Shown one piece after another: positions 25,394 through 33,223 of a DNA stretch of 55,156 nucleotides. This stretch comes from Sutterella sp. (GTDB lineage Bacteria; Pseudomonadota; Gammaproteobacteria; Burkholderiales; Burkholderiaceae_F): positions 1-55,156 of the forward strand of contig JAHHRG010000005.1 in the NCBI GenBank assembly GCA_020025965.1. The letters are read 5' to 3'. Made by a program: the position numbers and the translations under genes. Within the stretch, counting starts at the first letter, position 1, and each line of letters starts with the position of its first letter. The notes beneath the pieces were generated by a model. The model made no database searches and had not been told where the DNA came from. It was given only the letters and a program-made list of their open reading frames with translations.

Positions 25394-26830
25394 TCAGGCC
25401 TTCTTAGCCTGACGGGAAGCAATGATCTCTTCCCAACGAGCCACCTGGAAACGAACCTGATTGGGAGCCGTACCGCCCAAATGGTCACGTGCGTTGACAG
25501 ACCCTTCGAGCTTCAAAACTTCGTAAACGTCCTCTTCGATCGAAGCGCTGAAGCTCTGCAGAACGTCGAGCGGCAGATCTTCGAGACCGCAACCGCGCTG
25601 AGAAGCTTCGCGAACCGTCTGACCGACGATATCGTGAGCCGTACGGAAAGGCGTACCGTGACGAACCAGATAGTCAGCCAAGTCAGTGGCCGTCGGGTAA
25701 CCGGCCTGAGCAGCCTGATGCAGATTGTCGACACGCGGTTCCACACCGGCCATCATGTCACAGAAAGCACGCAGGGTGTCCTTCACGGTATCAATGGCAT
25801 CAAAAACGGGTTCCTTGTCTTCCTGGAAGTCCTTGTTATAAGCCAAGGGCGTGCCCTTCATCATCGTCAACATCGAGATGAGGTCGCCGTAAACGCGACC
25901 GGACTTGCCTCGAGCCGTTTCCGGAACATCAGGATTCTTCTTCTGGGGCATGATGGAGCTACCCGTCGTGAAGCGATCCGGCAAGCGGATAAAGGCAAAA
26001 CGCTGGCTCATCCAAACGACGAGTTCTTCAGAGAGACGCGAAATATGCATCATGATGAGCGAAGCAGCCGAGCAGAATTCAACGGCGAAGTCACGGTCGG
26101 AAACCGCATCGAGGGAATTCTGAACCACTGCTTCAAATCCCAGGAGTTTGGCCGTATATTCGCGATCAATCGGATAGGTCGTCCCGGCAAGAGCTGCGGC
26201 ACCCAAAGGACTGCGGTTAACACGATGACGCAAATCCAACAGACGTTCGCGGTCTCGTTCAAACATTTCGACATAAGCGAGCATGTGGTGGCCGAAGGTC
26301 ACGGGCTGAGCCACCTGCATGTGCGTAAAGCCCGGCATGATCACGGACGCATGTTCCTTAGCCTGATGGACCAGAACTTCCTGAAGATGTTCAATGCGTT
26401 CGACGATCACATCGATTTCAGAACGAAGATAGAGACGGATATCGGTCGCCACCTGGTCGTTACGGGAACGACCGGTATGAAGGCGCTTGCCGGCATCGCC
26501 GATCAAGGCCGTCAGACGGGCTTCGATATTGAGATGCACGTCTTCGAGTTCCAGCTGCCACTCGAAAGTGCCTTGCTGAATTTCTTCGCGGATCTGCGTC
26601 ATGCCGCGAGTGATGTCGTCAAGGTCCTGCTGAGAAATGACGCCAACCTTGGCAAGCATCGTTGCATGCGCCAGCGAACCGTCAATGTCCGCCATGGCCA
26701 TACGTTTGTCGAAATCGACGCTGGCCGTGTAACGAAGTACAAAAGCGTCGACCGGTTCAGAGAAACGACCCGACCACGCCTTTTTCTTGGCGTGCAGCGG
26801 ATCATTGGAATTGTCATGTTCTTGCGTCAT
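25394..26830 (-). CDS. argH: Argininosuccinate lyase
   Basis: Last step of arginine biosynthesis: argininosuccinate to arginine and fumarate. 478 aa, fumarase/aspartase superfamily. The signature GSSIMPQKKNPD is present, with HTGRSRNDQVATDIRL and the conserved MPGFTHMQVAQPVTFGHH region. AGGA sits upstream of the ATG. An ATTGTA (TACAAT on minus, 26872-26877) box lies about 45 bp before the start. It is divergent from the tRNA cluster. Confidence 0.97.
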   Translation of the reverse strand: MTQEHDNSNDPLHAKKKAWSGRFSEPVDAFVLRYTASVDFDKRMAMADIDGSLAHATMLAKVGVISQQDLDDITRGMTQIREEIQQGTFEWQLELEDVHLNIEARLTALIGDAGKRLHTGRSRNDQVATDIRLYLRSEIDVIVERIEHLQEVLVHQAKEHASVIMPGFTHMQVAQPVTFGHHMLAYVEMFERDRERLLDLRHRVNRSPLGAAALAGTTYPIDREYTAKLLGFEAVVQNSLDAVSDRDFAVEFCSAASLIMMHISRLSEELVVWMSQRFAFIRLPDRFTTGSSIMPQKKNPDVPETARGKSGRVYGDLISMLTMMKGTPLAYNKDFQEDKEPVFDAIDTVKDTLRAFCDMMAGVEPRVDNLHQAAQAGYPTATDLADYLVRHGTPFRTAHDIVGQTVREASQRGCGLEDLPLDVLQSFSASIEEDVYEVLKLEGSVNARDHLGGTAPNQVRFQVARWEEIIASRQAKKA

Positions 26831-26932
26831 GTTTTTTCCTAGTTGCGGGGGATAAGAAACAGATGTTGTTCATTGTACCTTCAACCCCATGAAGATTCAC
26901 TCGTCCTTGCAGCTTCTTTCAAAGAAAAAAAT

Positions 26933-26960
26933 TTGCTTTTTTCAGCATTTCGTGTAAAAT
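26933..26960 (+). promoter_or_regulatory. Promoter of the tRNA-Pro/Arg/His operon
   Basis: TTGCTT - 16 bp - TAAAAT with TG just upstream of the -10. It ends about 10 bp before tRNA-Pro. Confidence 0.7.
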
Positions 26961-26969
26961 TCGATCTCC

Positions 26970-27046
26970 CGGGGTGTAGCGCAGTCTGGTAGCGCGCCTG
27001 CTTTGGGAGCAGGATGTCGGGAGTTCGAATCTCTTCACCCCGACCA
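26970..27046 (+). tRNA. tRNA-Pro, anticodon TGG
   Basis: 77 nt with encoded CCA. Acceptor CGGGGTG pairs with CACCCCG. Anticodon stem CCTGC/GCAGG holds loop TTTGGGA, giving TGG. First gene of a three-tRNA operon. Confidence 0.96.
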
Positions 27047-27067
27047 AGTTATCAGGTTTGAAGAACT

Positions 27068-27143
27068 CGCCCGTAGCTCAGTTGGATAGAGCATCTGCCT
27101 TCTAAGCAGGCGGTCGCAGGTTCGATTCCTGTCGGGCGAACCA
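27068..27143 (+). tRNA. tRNA-Arg, anticodon TCT
   Basis: 76 nt with encoded CCA. Acceptor TCGCCCG pairs with CGGGCGA. Anticodon loop CTTCTAA gives TCT (AGA codons). T-loop TTCGATT. Second gene of the tRNA operon. Confidence 0.96.
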
Positions 27144-27160
27144 AGATTTCAAACATTCTG

Positions 27161-27236
27161 GTGGGAATAGCTCAGTTGGTAGAGTCCCGGATTGTGATTC
27201 CGGTTGTCGTGGGTTCGAGTCCCATTTCCCACCCCA
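27161..27236 (+). tRNA. tRNA-His, anticodon GTG
   Basis: 76 nt with encoded CCA. Acceptor GTGGGAA pairs with TTCCCAC; discriminator C73 faces the G at 27160, the extra G-1 diagnostic of tRNA-His. Anticodon loop TTGTGAT gives GTG. Third gene of the operon, followed by a strong terminator. Confidence 0.96.
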
Positions 27237-27243
27237 GAATAAA

Positions 27244-27275
27244 AACCCGCACAACGAAAGTTGTGCGGGTTTTCC
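27244..27275 (+). terminator. Terminator of the tRNA operon
   Basis: AACCCGCACAAC - GAAA - GTTGTGCGGGTT followed by TTCCTTTTTC; GNRA-type tetraloop. Also T-rich on the minus side. Confidence 0.92.
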
Positions 27276-27292
27276 TTTTTCAGGATTGTGTA

Positions 27293-27325
27293 AAAAAAAG
27301 CGGTGCCGTTTCCGACACCGCTTTT
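27293..27325 (-). terminator. Terminator downstream of dnaE
   Basis: AAAGCGGTG / CACCGCTTT stem; on the minus strand followed by eight T. It lies just after the dnaE stop. Confidence 0.9.
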
Positions 27326-27331
27326 TCCTTA

Positions 27332-30300
27332 TCAATCGTTATAAACGATCTTCGTAGATTCCACTTCGCCCGTATTCTTCAGATCGTTTCGAACCTGGTC
27401 CACATCACCTACGCAAAAAGGCAAATAGACCATCCCTTCAGCCTTCTTCGTCTTGATCGTCATGGCAAGACTCACACCCGTCTCTTTTTTACTCTTCAAA
27501 AGCGCCTTTTCAATCTTGTCAAAATTACGCTTTTTCGTAGCATCCACATCGATGCGAAGATAAGAAGCGGCCCCGGCGCGATAGTCGTCAAGACTCATCG
27601 CCGTATTGACCGAAACGGACATACGTTTACTGAATTCGTCATAGCGAATGCGTCCTTCAATGCAAACGACCGAGTCAACGACAAACTTATAACGGAACTT
27701 TTCCCAAGCTTCCGTAAAGCACATTACGTCGATCACGGCCGTGCCGTCGTCAATCGTTACGGCCCCCATACGACCGCGCTTCCCCTGAATCACACGAACG
27801 CCCGTCACCACACCGGCCAAGCGCTGCATTTCACGTCCGGGCTGCAACTCGACCAAAGTACTCGTCGTGTAATTTTGGACTTCATCGCGGTAAAGATCGT
27901 AGAGATGACCGGACAGCCAGAATCCTAAAGCACTTTTTTCTTCGATCAACTTACGGCGATCGGACCAAGATTCCGCTTCGACCCAGCTCACAATTCGCTC
28001 GGGCTCGGCATCGTCGAAAAACAGACTGTTCTGACCGGCACTTGCCGCTACCGTATGACCGGCAGCGATCGCCTGAGCAACGTTACCGTAGAGCTTACCG
28101 CGATCCGGATCGATTGAGTCAAAGGCTCCCACTCGAATAAGACCTTCGAGAATACGCGTGGTAATTCCTTTGACACGAGCTGTCAGGTCAAAAATATCCT
28201 TGAACGGACCGTCCTTTTCACGGGTCTCGATCATCGCATCAACCTGTTGACGGCCGATCCCCTTAATGCCTCCCAATCCGAAACGAATATGTGCTTCGTC
28301 AGGGGCAGTAAAGAACCAGTCTGAATTGTTGACGTCGGGCGGGAGAATATCCACACCGTTAAGATGAGCGTCGTCCAAGAGCGCCTTCATCTTCTCGCCC
28401 TGGTCCATCACCATACAAAGGTTGGCTGCCATGAAGCAGGACGTAAAGTGCGTCTTGAGATAAGCGGTTTGATAAGCCACGTAGGAATACGCCGCTGCGT
28501 GAGACTTATTGAAGCCGTAACCCGCAAACTTTTCCATCAAGTTGAAGATTTCCGTGGCTACGGATTCCTTCACACCGCGTTCGGCAGCCCCTTTTTGGAA
28601 GACGACACGCTGTCGCTTCATTTCCTCAACGTTCTTCTTACCCATGGCGCGGCGCAAAAGGTCGGCGCCGCCCAATGAATAACCGCCCACCACCTGAGCG
28701 ACTCGCATCACCTGTTCCTGATAAACCATAATGCCGTAGGTCTCGGCAAGAACGGGTTCCATACGCTTATCGAGATATTCGACCTTTTCTTTTCCGAATT
28801 TACGAGCAATAAAGGACGGAATCAGGTCCATCGGGCCCGGTCGGTAAAGAGCGTTCAAAGCCACCAAGTCTTCCAATCGGTCAGGACGAGCTTGGCGGAG
28901 CAACTGACGCATACCGTCGGATTCAAACTGGAAGACCGCTTCAGTATTTCCGTATTGGAAGCACCCGTAAGTTTCTTCGTCATCGACCGGGATACGATCC
29001 ATTTCGAAGTTCTGTTCGGGGTAGAGACGGTCGATGTATTCCTTACACTTGGCAAGAATCGACAGGGTCGTCAGACCCAAAAAGTCGAACTTCACCAAAC
29101 CGACGTTCTCGACGTCTTTTTTATCAAACATACTGACGGTGTTTTCCGGCGCACCGTCAGAGTTATAGAGCGGGCAGAAGTCGGTCAAACGACCGGGAGC
29201 AATCAACACCCCCCCTGCGTGCATACCAAGGTTACGGGTAATGCCCTCCAAGGGCATCGCCAAGCGCAACAGTTCCTTATATTCATCGTCCTTTTCAACG
29301 GCTTCCTTGAATTCCGGAATATCCGTCATCGCTTCCTTTAGCGAGACGTTCTTGCCAGGCTGAACCGGAATCAGTTTGGCCAGACGGTCGGCCTTCGAAA
29401 AGGGAACGTCAAGCACACGTGCCACGTCACGGATCACAGCTTTGGCCCCCAAGGTACCGAAAGTCGCAATCTGACTCACGGCATCGACGCCGTAGGTTGC
29501 CTTCACGTATTCGATCGTACGGTCGCGGTTGTACTGACAAAAGTCCACGTCAAAGTCAGGCATGGACACACGTTCCGGATTGAGGAATCGTTCGAAAAGC
29601 AAGTCGAAATGCAGGGGATCCAAGTCGGTAATCCCCAACGAATAGGCAACGAGCGAACCGGCACCGGAACCTCGTCCGGGACCGACGGGCACACCGTGCG
29701 TTTTTGACCAGTTAATGAAGTCCTGCACGATCAGGAAGTAGCCCGGGAACTGCATCTTCTTAATGATGCCGAGTTCGTAATCCAATCGTTCCAAATAAGC
29801 GGGATACTTTTCTTCACGAACCTTATCGTCGGGATAAAGAAACCGCAGACGTCGATCAAGCCCTTCTCGCGAAAGCTTGTCCATATAGTCGTCGAGACTC
29901 ATCCCGTCAGGTGTCGGGAAAAGCGGGAGCTGCGGTTTCGAAAGCACACCGTCAATATTGCAGCGCTTGGCGATAAGGACCGAATTCTCAAGTGCAGACG
30001 GGAGATCCTTGAAGAGTTCGCACATCTCCTCTTCTGTCTTCATGTACTGCTGATTCGTATAACTCGTATCGCGTCGCGGGTCATTGAGCGTAAAGCCACC
30101 CGCAATACAGCAACGAACGTCATGCGCTTCGAAGTCTTCCTGATCGATAAACTGAATCGGATTGGTTGCGACCAAGGGCAGATGGTTTTCGACAGCCGTA
30201 TCCACGAGGAACTGAACGCACGCGTCTTCCCCTCGACGCCCCACACGCTGAATTTCGATATAAAGACGATTCGGGAAAATACGCTTCCAGCGTTCGACAA

Positions 30301-30766
30301 CCGCTTTGGCCTGACGTTCGCTTCCCGTTTCCACCATACGCGCCAACCGACCGTCTCGGCCGCCCGTGAGTGCAATCAACCCTTCCGTCGCCCCGGGCTC
30401 TTCTAGCCATTCATCACGAATCTGACCGCGATAAGGTTCGTCGCATTCCAAAAAAGCTTTCGTCAGAAGAACACACAAAGAGTGATACCCGGTATGGTTC
30501 ATGCAATAGAAAGCCATACGGTACGGACGGTCCGGGAACTTATCGTTACGGATGCGAATGTCGCAACCGAGAATCGGCTTCAACCCGGCAGCAAGCGCAT
30601 GCGAATAAAAACGCAGACCGCCGAATACGTTCATTAGGTCAGTGATACCCAAAGCCACGCCGCCCTGCGACAATACTCGTTCGATCGCCGGATCGATACG
30701 GACGATCCCGTCGGTTACCGAGTATTCGGTATGCATACGAAGATGTACAAAGCGTGGTTCAGTCAT
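27332..30766 (-). CDS. dnaE: DNA polymerase III alpha subunit
   Basis: Replicative polymerase. 1144 aa, slightly shorter than the 1160 aa of E. coli. The PHP domain opens with HLRMHTEYSVTDG. The palm region GRGSGAGSLVAYSLGITDLDP and catalytic PDFDVDF (near residue 400) are followed by the finger/thumb domains, GRQQVDAMIE (helix-hairpin-helix) and the OB-fold (LAGVVTGVRVIQGKRGRMG). The start is the ATG at 30766, 24 bp after the apbE stop, with only a weak Shine-Dalgarno (GGAC). It may be partly cotranscribed with apbE. Confidence 0.97.
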   Translation of the reverse strand: MTEPRFVHLRMHTEYSVTDGIVRIDPAIERVLSQGGVALGITDLMNVFGGLRFYSHALAAGLKPILGCDIRIRNDKFPDRPYRMAFYCMNHTGYHSLCVLLTKAFLECDEPYRGQIRDEWLEEPGATEGLIALTGGRDGRLARMVETGSERQAKAVVERWKRIFPNRLYIEIQRVGRRGEDACVQFLVDTAVENHLPLVATNPIQFIDQEDFEAHDVRCCIAGGFTLNDPRRDTSYTNQQYMKTEEEMCELFKDLPSALENSVLIAKRCNIDGVLSKPQLPLFPTPDGMSLDDYMDKLSREGLDRRLRFLYPDDKVREEKYPAYLERLDYELGIIKKMQFPGYFLIVQDFINWSKTHGVPVGPGRGSGAGSLVAYSLGITDLDPLHFDLLFERFLNPERVSMPDFDVDFCQYNRDRTIEYVKATYGVDAVSQIATFGTLGAKAVIRDVARVLDVPFSKADRLAKLIPVQPGKNVSLKEAMTDIPEFKEAVEKDDEYKELLRLAMPLEGITRNLGMHAGGVLIAPGRLTDFCPLYNSDGAPENTVSMFDKKDVENVGLVKFDFLGLTTLSILAKCKEYIDRLYPEQNFEMDRIPVDDEETYGCFQYGNTEAVFQFESDGMRQLLRQARPDRLEDLVALNALYRPGPMDLIPSFIARKFGKEKVEYLDKRMEPVLAETYGIMVYQEQVMRVAQVVGGYSLGGADLLRRAMGKKNVEEMKRQRVVFQKGAAERGVKESVATEIFNLMEKFAGYGFNKSHAAAYSYVAYQTAYLKTHFTSCFMAANLCMVMDQGEKMKALLDDAHLNGVDILPPDVNNSDWFFTAPDEAHIRFGLGGIKGIGRQQVDAMIETREKDGPFKDIFDLTARVKGITTRILEGLIRVGAFDSIDPDRGKLYGNVAQAIAAGHTVAASAGQNSLFFDDAEPERIVSWVEAESWSDRRKLIEEKSALGFWLSGHLYDLYRDEVQNYTTSTLVELQPGREMQRLAGVVTGVRVIQGKRGRMGAVTIDDGTAVIDVMCFTEAWEKFRYKFVVDSVVCIEGRIRYDEFSKRMSVSVNTAMSLDDYRAGAASYLRIDVDATKKRNFDKIEKALLKSKKETGVSLAMTIKTKKAEGMVYLPFCVGDVDQVRNDLKNTGEVESTKIVYND

Positions 30767-30790
30767 AACTGTCCGAATGTAGAGAAAGCG

Positions 30791-31870
30791 TTAATCAAGT
30801 ACCGTCAGTTTAACGGAGGAATCGGCCGACGTCACGATTGACAAAGCCGACGGAGTCACGAGAGCCTCTCGCATGTCTGCGTGCAACAAAACAGCCCGTA
30901 TGTCCGGATGCTCTTTGAGGAAATGAGTTGTTTTCTCCCATCCCATCACAAAGAACGCCGTACAGAGTGCATCGGCTCGTGCACCGTTCTTATCGATGAT
31001 CGTTACAGAAGAAAGGTCCGTCGTAGCAGGGCGTCCCGTTTTCGGATCCAGAATATGAGAATAGCGCTTCCCGTTTTCTTCAAAGTATCGCTCGTAGGCA
31101 CCCGAGGTGATCACGCTCTCATCCGTCGCACTCACAACGGCAAAGTAACCTCCTCGAGACTGATCGGGATGCTGAATACCGATCCTCCACGGTACACCCG
31201 TTGCTCTCTCTCCCACGACCACGATATTGCCGCCCAAATCGAGAATACCGCGAATAAGGCCTTCTTTTTTTAGCTTGTCGGCAAGATTCGTACCTATAAA
31301 GCCTTTGGCCATTGCTCCGAGATCGATGCTTTGCCCCGCTCCGATTCGTGCATAGTGGTGTCCGTTTTCACTCCAAACCTTAACCTTCGATCGATCAACG
31401 AGTGCCAGTGCCTTGTTTATATCGGTATCACTCGGGCGATGCTCGCCGCCGAAACCGATCTTCCAAAGGTTAACTACCGGACCGATCATAGGCTCAAAAG
31501 CACCGTTCGTTTCTTCAGCAATCGCGAGAGCCTCTTCGATCATGCGAGCCATATCGGGAGGCACTTCAACTGCTTCGCCCGCTTTCTCATTGAGCCGGCT
31601 CAACGGCGTTGATTTGTGAACGGACCATTCGTCATCAAGTTTAGTGACCTCCGCTTCGAAAAGATCCGACAGGCGCGAAGCCTCTTCACTTCTTTTGGCA
31701 AAGAGTTTCGACTGAATAAAAGTTCCCATGTGAAGAGAACCGCGACTCGCCATATATTCGGCTTCACTCGACACCTGCGATTCGGATGCCGCAACATTTG
31801 CGGTCCAAGACGTAGCCAACATCGAAAAACCGAGTACTGCCGCCAATCCGGCCAGCATTCGTACGTTCAT
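30791..31870 (-). CDS. apbE: FAD:protein FMN transferase
   Basis: Periplasmic enzyme that attaches FMN covalently to a Thr of exported FMN_bind-domain proteins. 359 aa with a Sec-type signal peptide (hydrophobic 5-24, likely cut after NVAAS). ApbE features are DDEWSVHKSTPLSRLNEKAG, VVNLWKIGFG, IDLGAMAKGFIGTNLADKL, GGNIVVVGERA, SHILDPKTGRPA and ADALCTAFFVMGWEK. Cleavage looks like signal peptidase I; no lipobox Cys is seen. The partner, a small FMN-binding protein with a Thr acceptor, is encoded 106 bp upstream on the same strand. dnaE follows. Confidence 0.93.
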   Translation of the reverse strand: MNVRMLAGLAAVLGFSMLATSWTANVAASESQVSSEAEYMASRGSLHMGTFIQSKLFAKRSEEASRLSDLFEAEVTKLDDEWSVHKSTPLSRLNEKAGEAVEVPPDMARMIEEALAIAEETNGAFEPMIGPVVNLWKIGFGGEHRPSDTDINKALALVDRSKVKVWSENGHHYARIGAGQSIDLGAMAKGFIGTNLADKLKKEGLIRGILDLGGNIVVVGERATGVPWRIGIQHPDQSRGGYFAVVSATDESVITSGAYERYFEENGKRYSHILDPKTGRPATTDLSSVTIIDKNGARADALCTAFFVMGWEKTTHFLKEHPDIRAVLLHADMREALVTPSALSIVTSADSSVKLTVLD

Positions 31871-31891
31871 GTTGATGATCTTTCGAAAAAT

Positions 31892-31930
31892 TTAAATAAA
31901 AAGAAAGGGGACACACCTACATGCATCCCC
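31892..31930 (-). terminator. Terminator between the FMN-binding gene and apbE
   Basis: Minus strand GGGGA - 14 nt - TCCCC then TTTCTTTTTATTT. A second short hairpin (CCCATC-TTT-GATGGG, minus strand, around 31948-31963) precedes it. The stem is short, so partial read-through is likely. Confidence 0.5.
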
Positions 31931-31976
31931 TCTGATGATATCGGAGCCCCATCAAAGATGGGTTCCTAATCATGCC

Positions 31977-32306
31977 TTATTTTGCCTTGGAAAGTGCGTT
32001 TACAACGGCCTTCTTGATGCCTTCGCTCGACATCGTAGCGCCGGCCACGGCTTCAACACCTTCGACACCGTTCTTTTCGACGATGGTCGGCACCATCATA
32101 TCGACGGCAGCGGCAATCATCATTTCGGTTTCCTGATGCTTGAGGATCTTCACATCGGCAATCTTGCCGCCCTTCACATCAACCTGAACCTGAATCACAG
32201 ATTCGTTGCCCTGGCCTTCGCCGACATACGTACCGTCCTTATAAGCGGCATTGGCACCGGTAGCCAAAAGAGCGGCAGCGGCAACAACAAGCATCTTCTT
32301 AATCAT
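31977..32306 (-). CDS. Periplasmic FMN-binding domain protein (flavinylated carrier)
   Basis: 109 aa. Signal peptide with a strong hydrophobic core ending in GANA, probably cut before AYKDG. The mature part is one FMN_bind domain, with GTYVGEGQGN at the start and the flavinylation motif AGATMSS, where Thr91 would carry FMN by phosphoester bond. No heme or Fe-S motif and no membrane anchor are seen, so it is a soluble periplasmic electron carrier or a detached reductase domain. AGGAG precedes the ATG. A TATAAT box and a 5'-end hairpin lie upstream. apbE, which would modify it, is next on the same strand. Confidence 0.9.
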   Translation of the reverse strand: MIKKMLVVAAAALLATGANAAYKDGTYVGEGQGNESVIQVQVDVKGGKIADVKILKHQETEMMIAAAVDMMVPTIVEKNGVEGVEAVAGATMSSEGIKKAVVNALSKAK

Positions 32307-32360
32307 ACAAAGCTCCTGTTCGTAAAGAAAATATGTTTATACATTTTCCTACTTTTTTTA

Positions 32361-32380
32361 TTCCGATTCAGCAATCGGAA
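32361..32380 (-). other. Hairpin at the predicted 5' end of the FMN-binding mRNA
   Basis: TTCCGATT - four bases - AATCGGAA, perfect 8-bp stem, beginning about 6 bp after the TATAAT box. It lies at the predicted start of transcription and should cap the transcript. No T-tract, so not a terminator on this strand. Confidence 0.6.
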
Positions 32381-32385
32381 CAGAG

Positions 32386-32391
32386 ATTATA
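32386..32391 (-). promoter_or_regulatory. -10 box of the FMN-binding protein gene
   Basis: TATAAT on the minus strand, an exact consensus -10, about 80 bp before the start codon. A -35 is not clear (weak TTATGG or ATGGTT at 17-19 bp). Confidence 0.6.
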
Positions 32392-32420
32392 TTATTTTTT
32401 ACAATTCAAACCATAAACGG

Positions 32421-33182
32421 CTAAGCACAAACTGCGTTTAGCCATCTAGACACTTCCATGTGCAGGTGAACATTATCATGCCACCATTTCTGCTCGCCAA
32501 TTGAGTTTCTGGAAAGTTGGACAAAATAAACATCACTACTGGAGGATACTTTGTATACCTTTGCATTACTCTCATCGGAATGCTTGTTCAGTGTAATGTA
32601 CAACAAATCCAGACGTTCTGGCGAGAACTTATCCTTCATTATTTTCATCTGCTGATTAATCGACTGCAGATCGAAATCCGAACCTTCCTCGATCATATAA
32701 ACCATAAGGTTTTTGCTTGATCTTATTTTGGAATTCAAGCGTTTTATTCGTCGCTGATACTTTTCATAGACTATAGGAAATGAGCGATCAATGTCTTTGC
32801 ACGGAAAATCATGAGGAAAAATCATTCCTATTTCTACATTTTCCGCTCTATATGTATTCAATGATGTATCACCGATAATGTCGCTTATCCTAATCGAATC
32901 TTTTTTTAGCATAAGCTTGAAATCATCATTAATCAACTTCATGCGTTCAGCAAGACTCGTCCCTGAAACCCAGTCCAACGGACTGCTGAATTTTCTTAAC
33001 GATGCAGCACGGAGAGCTTGAGCTGTTGTACATTCAGCTCCTATCGAAAATACATTGTCATATTTTCTATTATCAATCCTCATTACAAGTTCTCTAATTC
33101 TCTGTCTAACGATCTTTGGAATAGAGTGAGGATGTTTTTGAATAAAAGAATGGAACGGTTCGTTATATTTCTTTTCTTTCAT
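32421..33182 (-). CDS. DUF1796 family putative papain-like cysteine peptidase
   Basis: About 253 aa, no signal peptide. VFSIGAECTTAQALRAASLRKFSSPLDW is the DUF1796 signature: Ser-x-Gly-x-x-Cys with the presumed nucleophile Cys, then a Phe-Pro-Leu-Asp-Trp block. Near the C-terminus WWHDNVHLHMEVSRWL fits a His-containing block of the family. Function is not established; members often sit in polysaccharide or surface-modification loci. The frame opens with GTG at 33194 inside the glnS terminator; ATG at 33182 is preferred, but no good Shine-Dalgarno is seen for either. The gene is markedly AT-rich against its neighbours, suggesting acquisition. It is isolated from other LPS genes. Confidence 0.72.
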   Translation of the reverse strand: MKEKKYNEPFHSFIQKHPHSIPKIVRQRIRELVMRIDNRKYDNVFSIGAECTTAQALRAASLRKFSSPLDWVSGTSLAERMKLINDDFKLMLKKDSIRISDIIGDTSLNTYRAENVEIGMIFPHDFPCKDIDRSFPIVYEKYQRRIKRLNSKIRSSKNLMVYMIEEGSDFDLQSINQQMKIMKDKFSPERLDLLYITLNKHSDESNAKVYKVSSSSDVYFVQLSRNSIGEQKWWHDNVHLHMEVSRWLNAVCA

Positions 33183-33189
33183 AAGGAAA

Positions 33190-33214
33190 GGCACTCTTGT
33201 GTACCAAGAGTGCC
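33190..33214 (-). terminator. Terminator downstream of glnS
   Basis: GGCACTCTTG (33190-33199) pairs with CAAGAGTGCC (33205-33214), five-base loop; T-rich on both sides (TTTCCTTAT on minus, CCTTTTTT on plus). It overlaps the possible GTG start of the DUF1796 gene. Confidence 0.8.
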
Positions 33215-33223
33215 CCTTTTTTA

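Noticed and set aside
26970..27236. Integration site (attL/attR) at the tRNA cluster
   Set aside because: No integrase gene and no duplicated tRNA 3' end are found nearby, so no mobile element is inferred.
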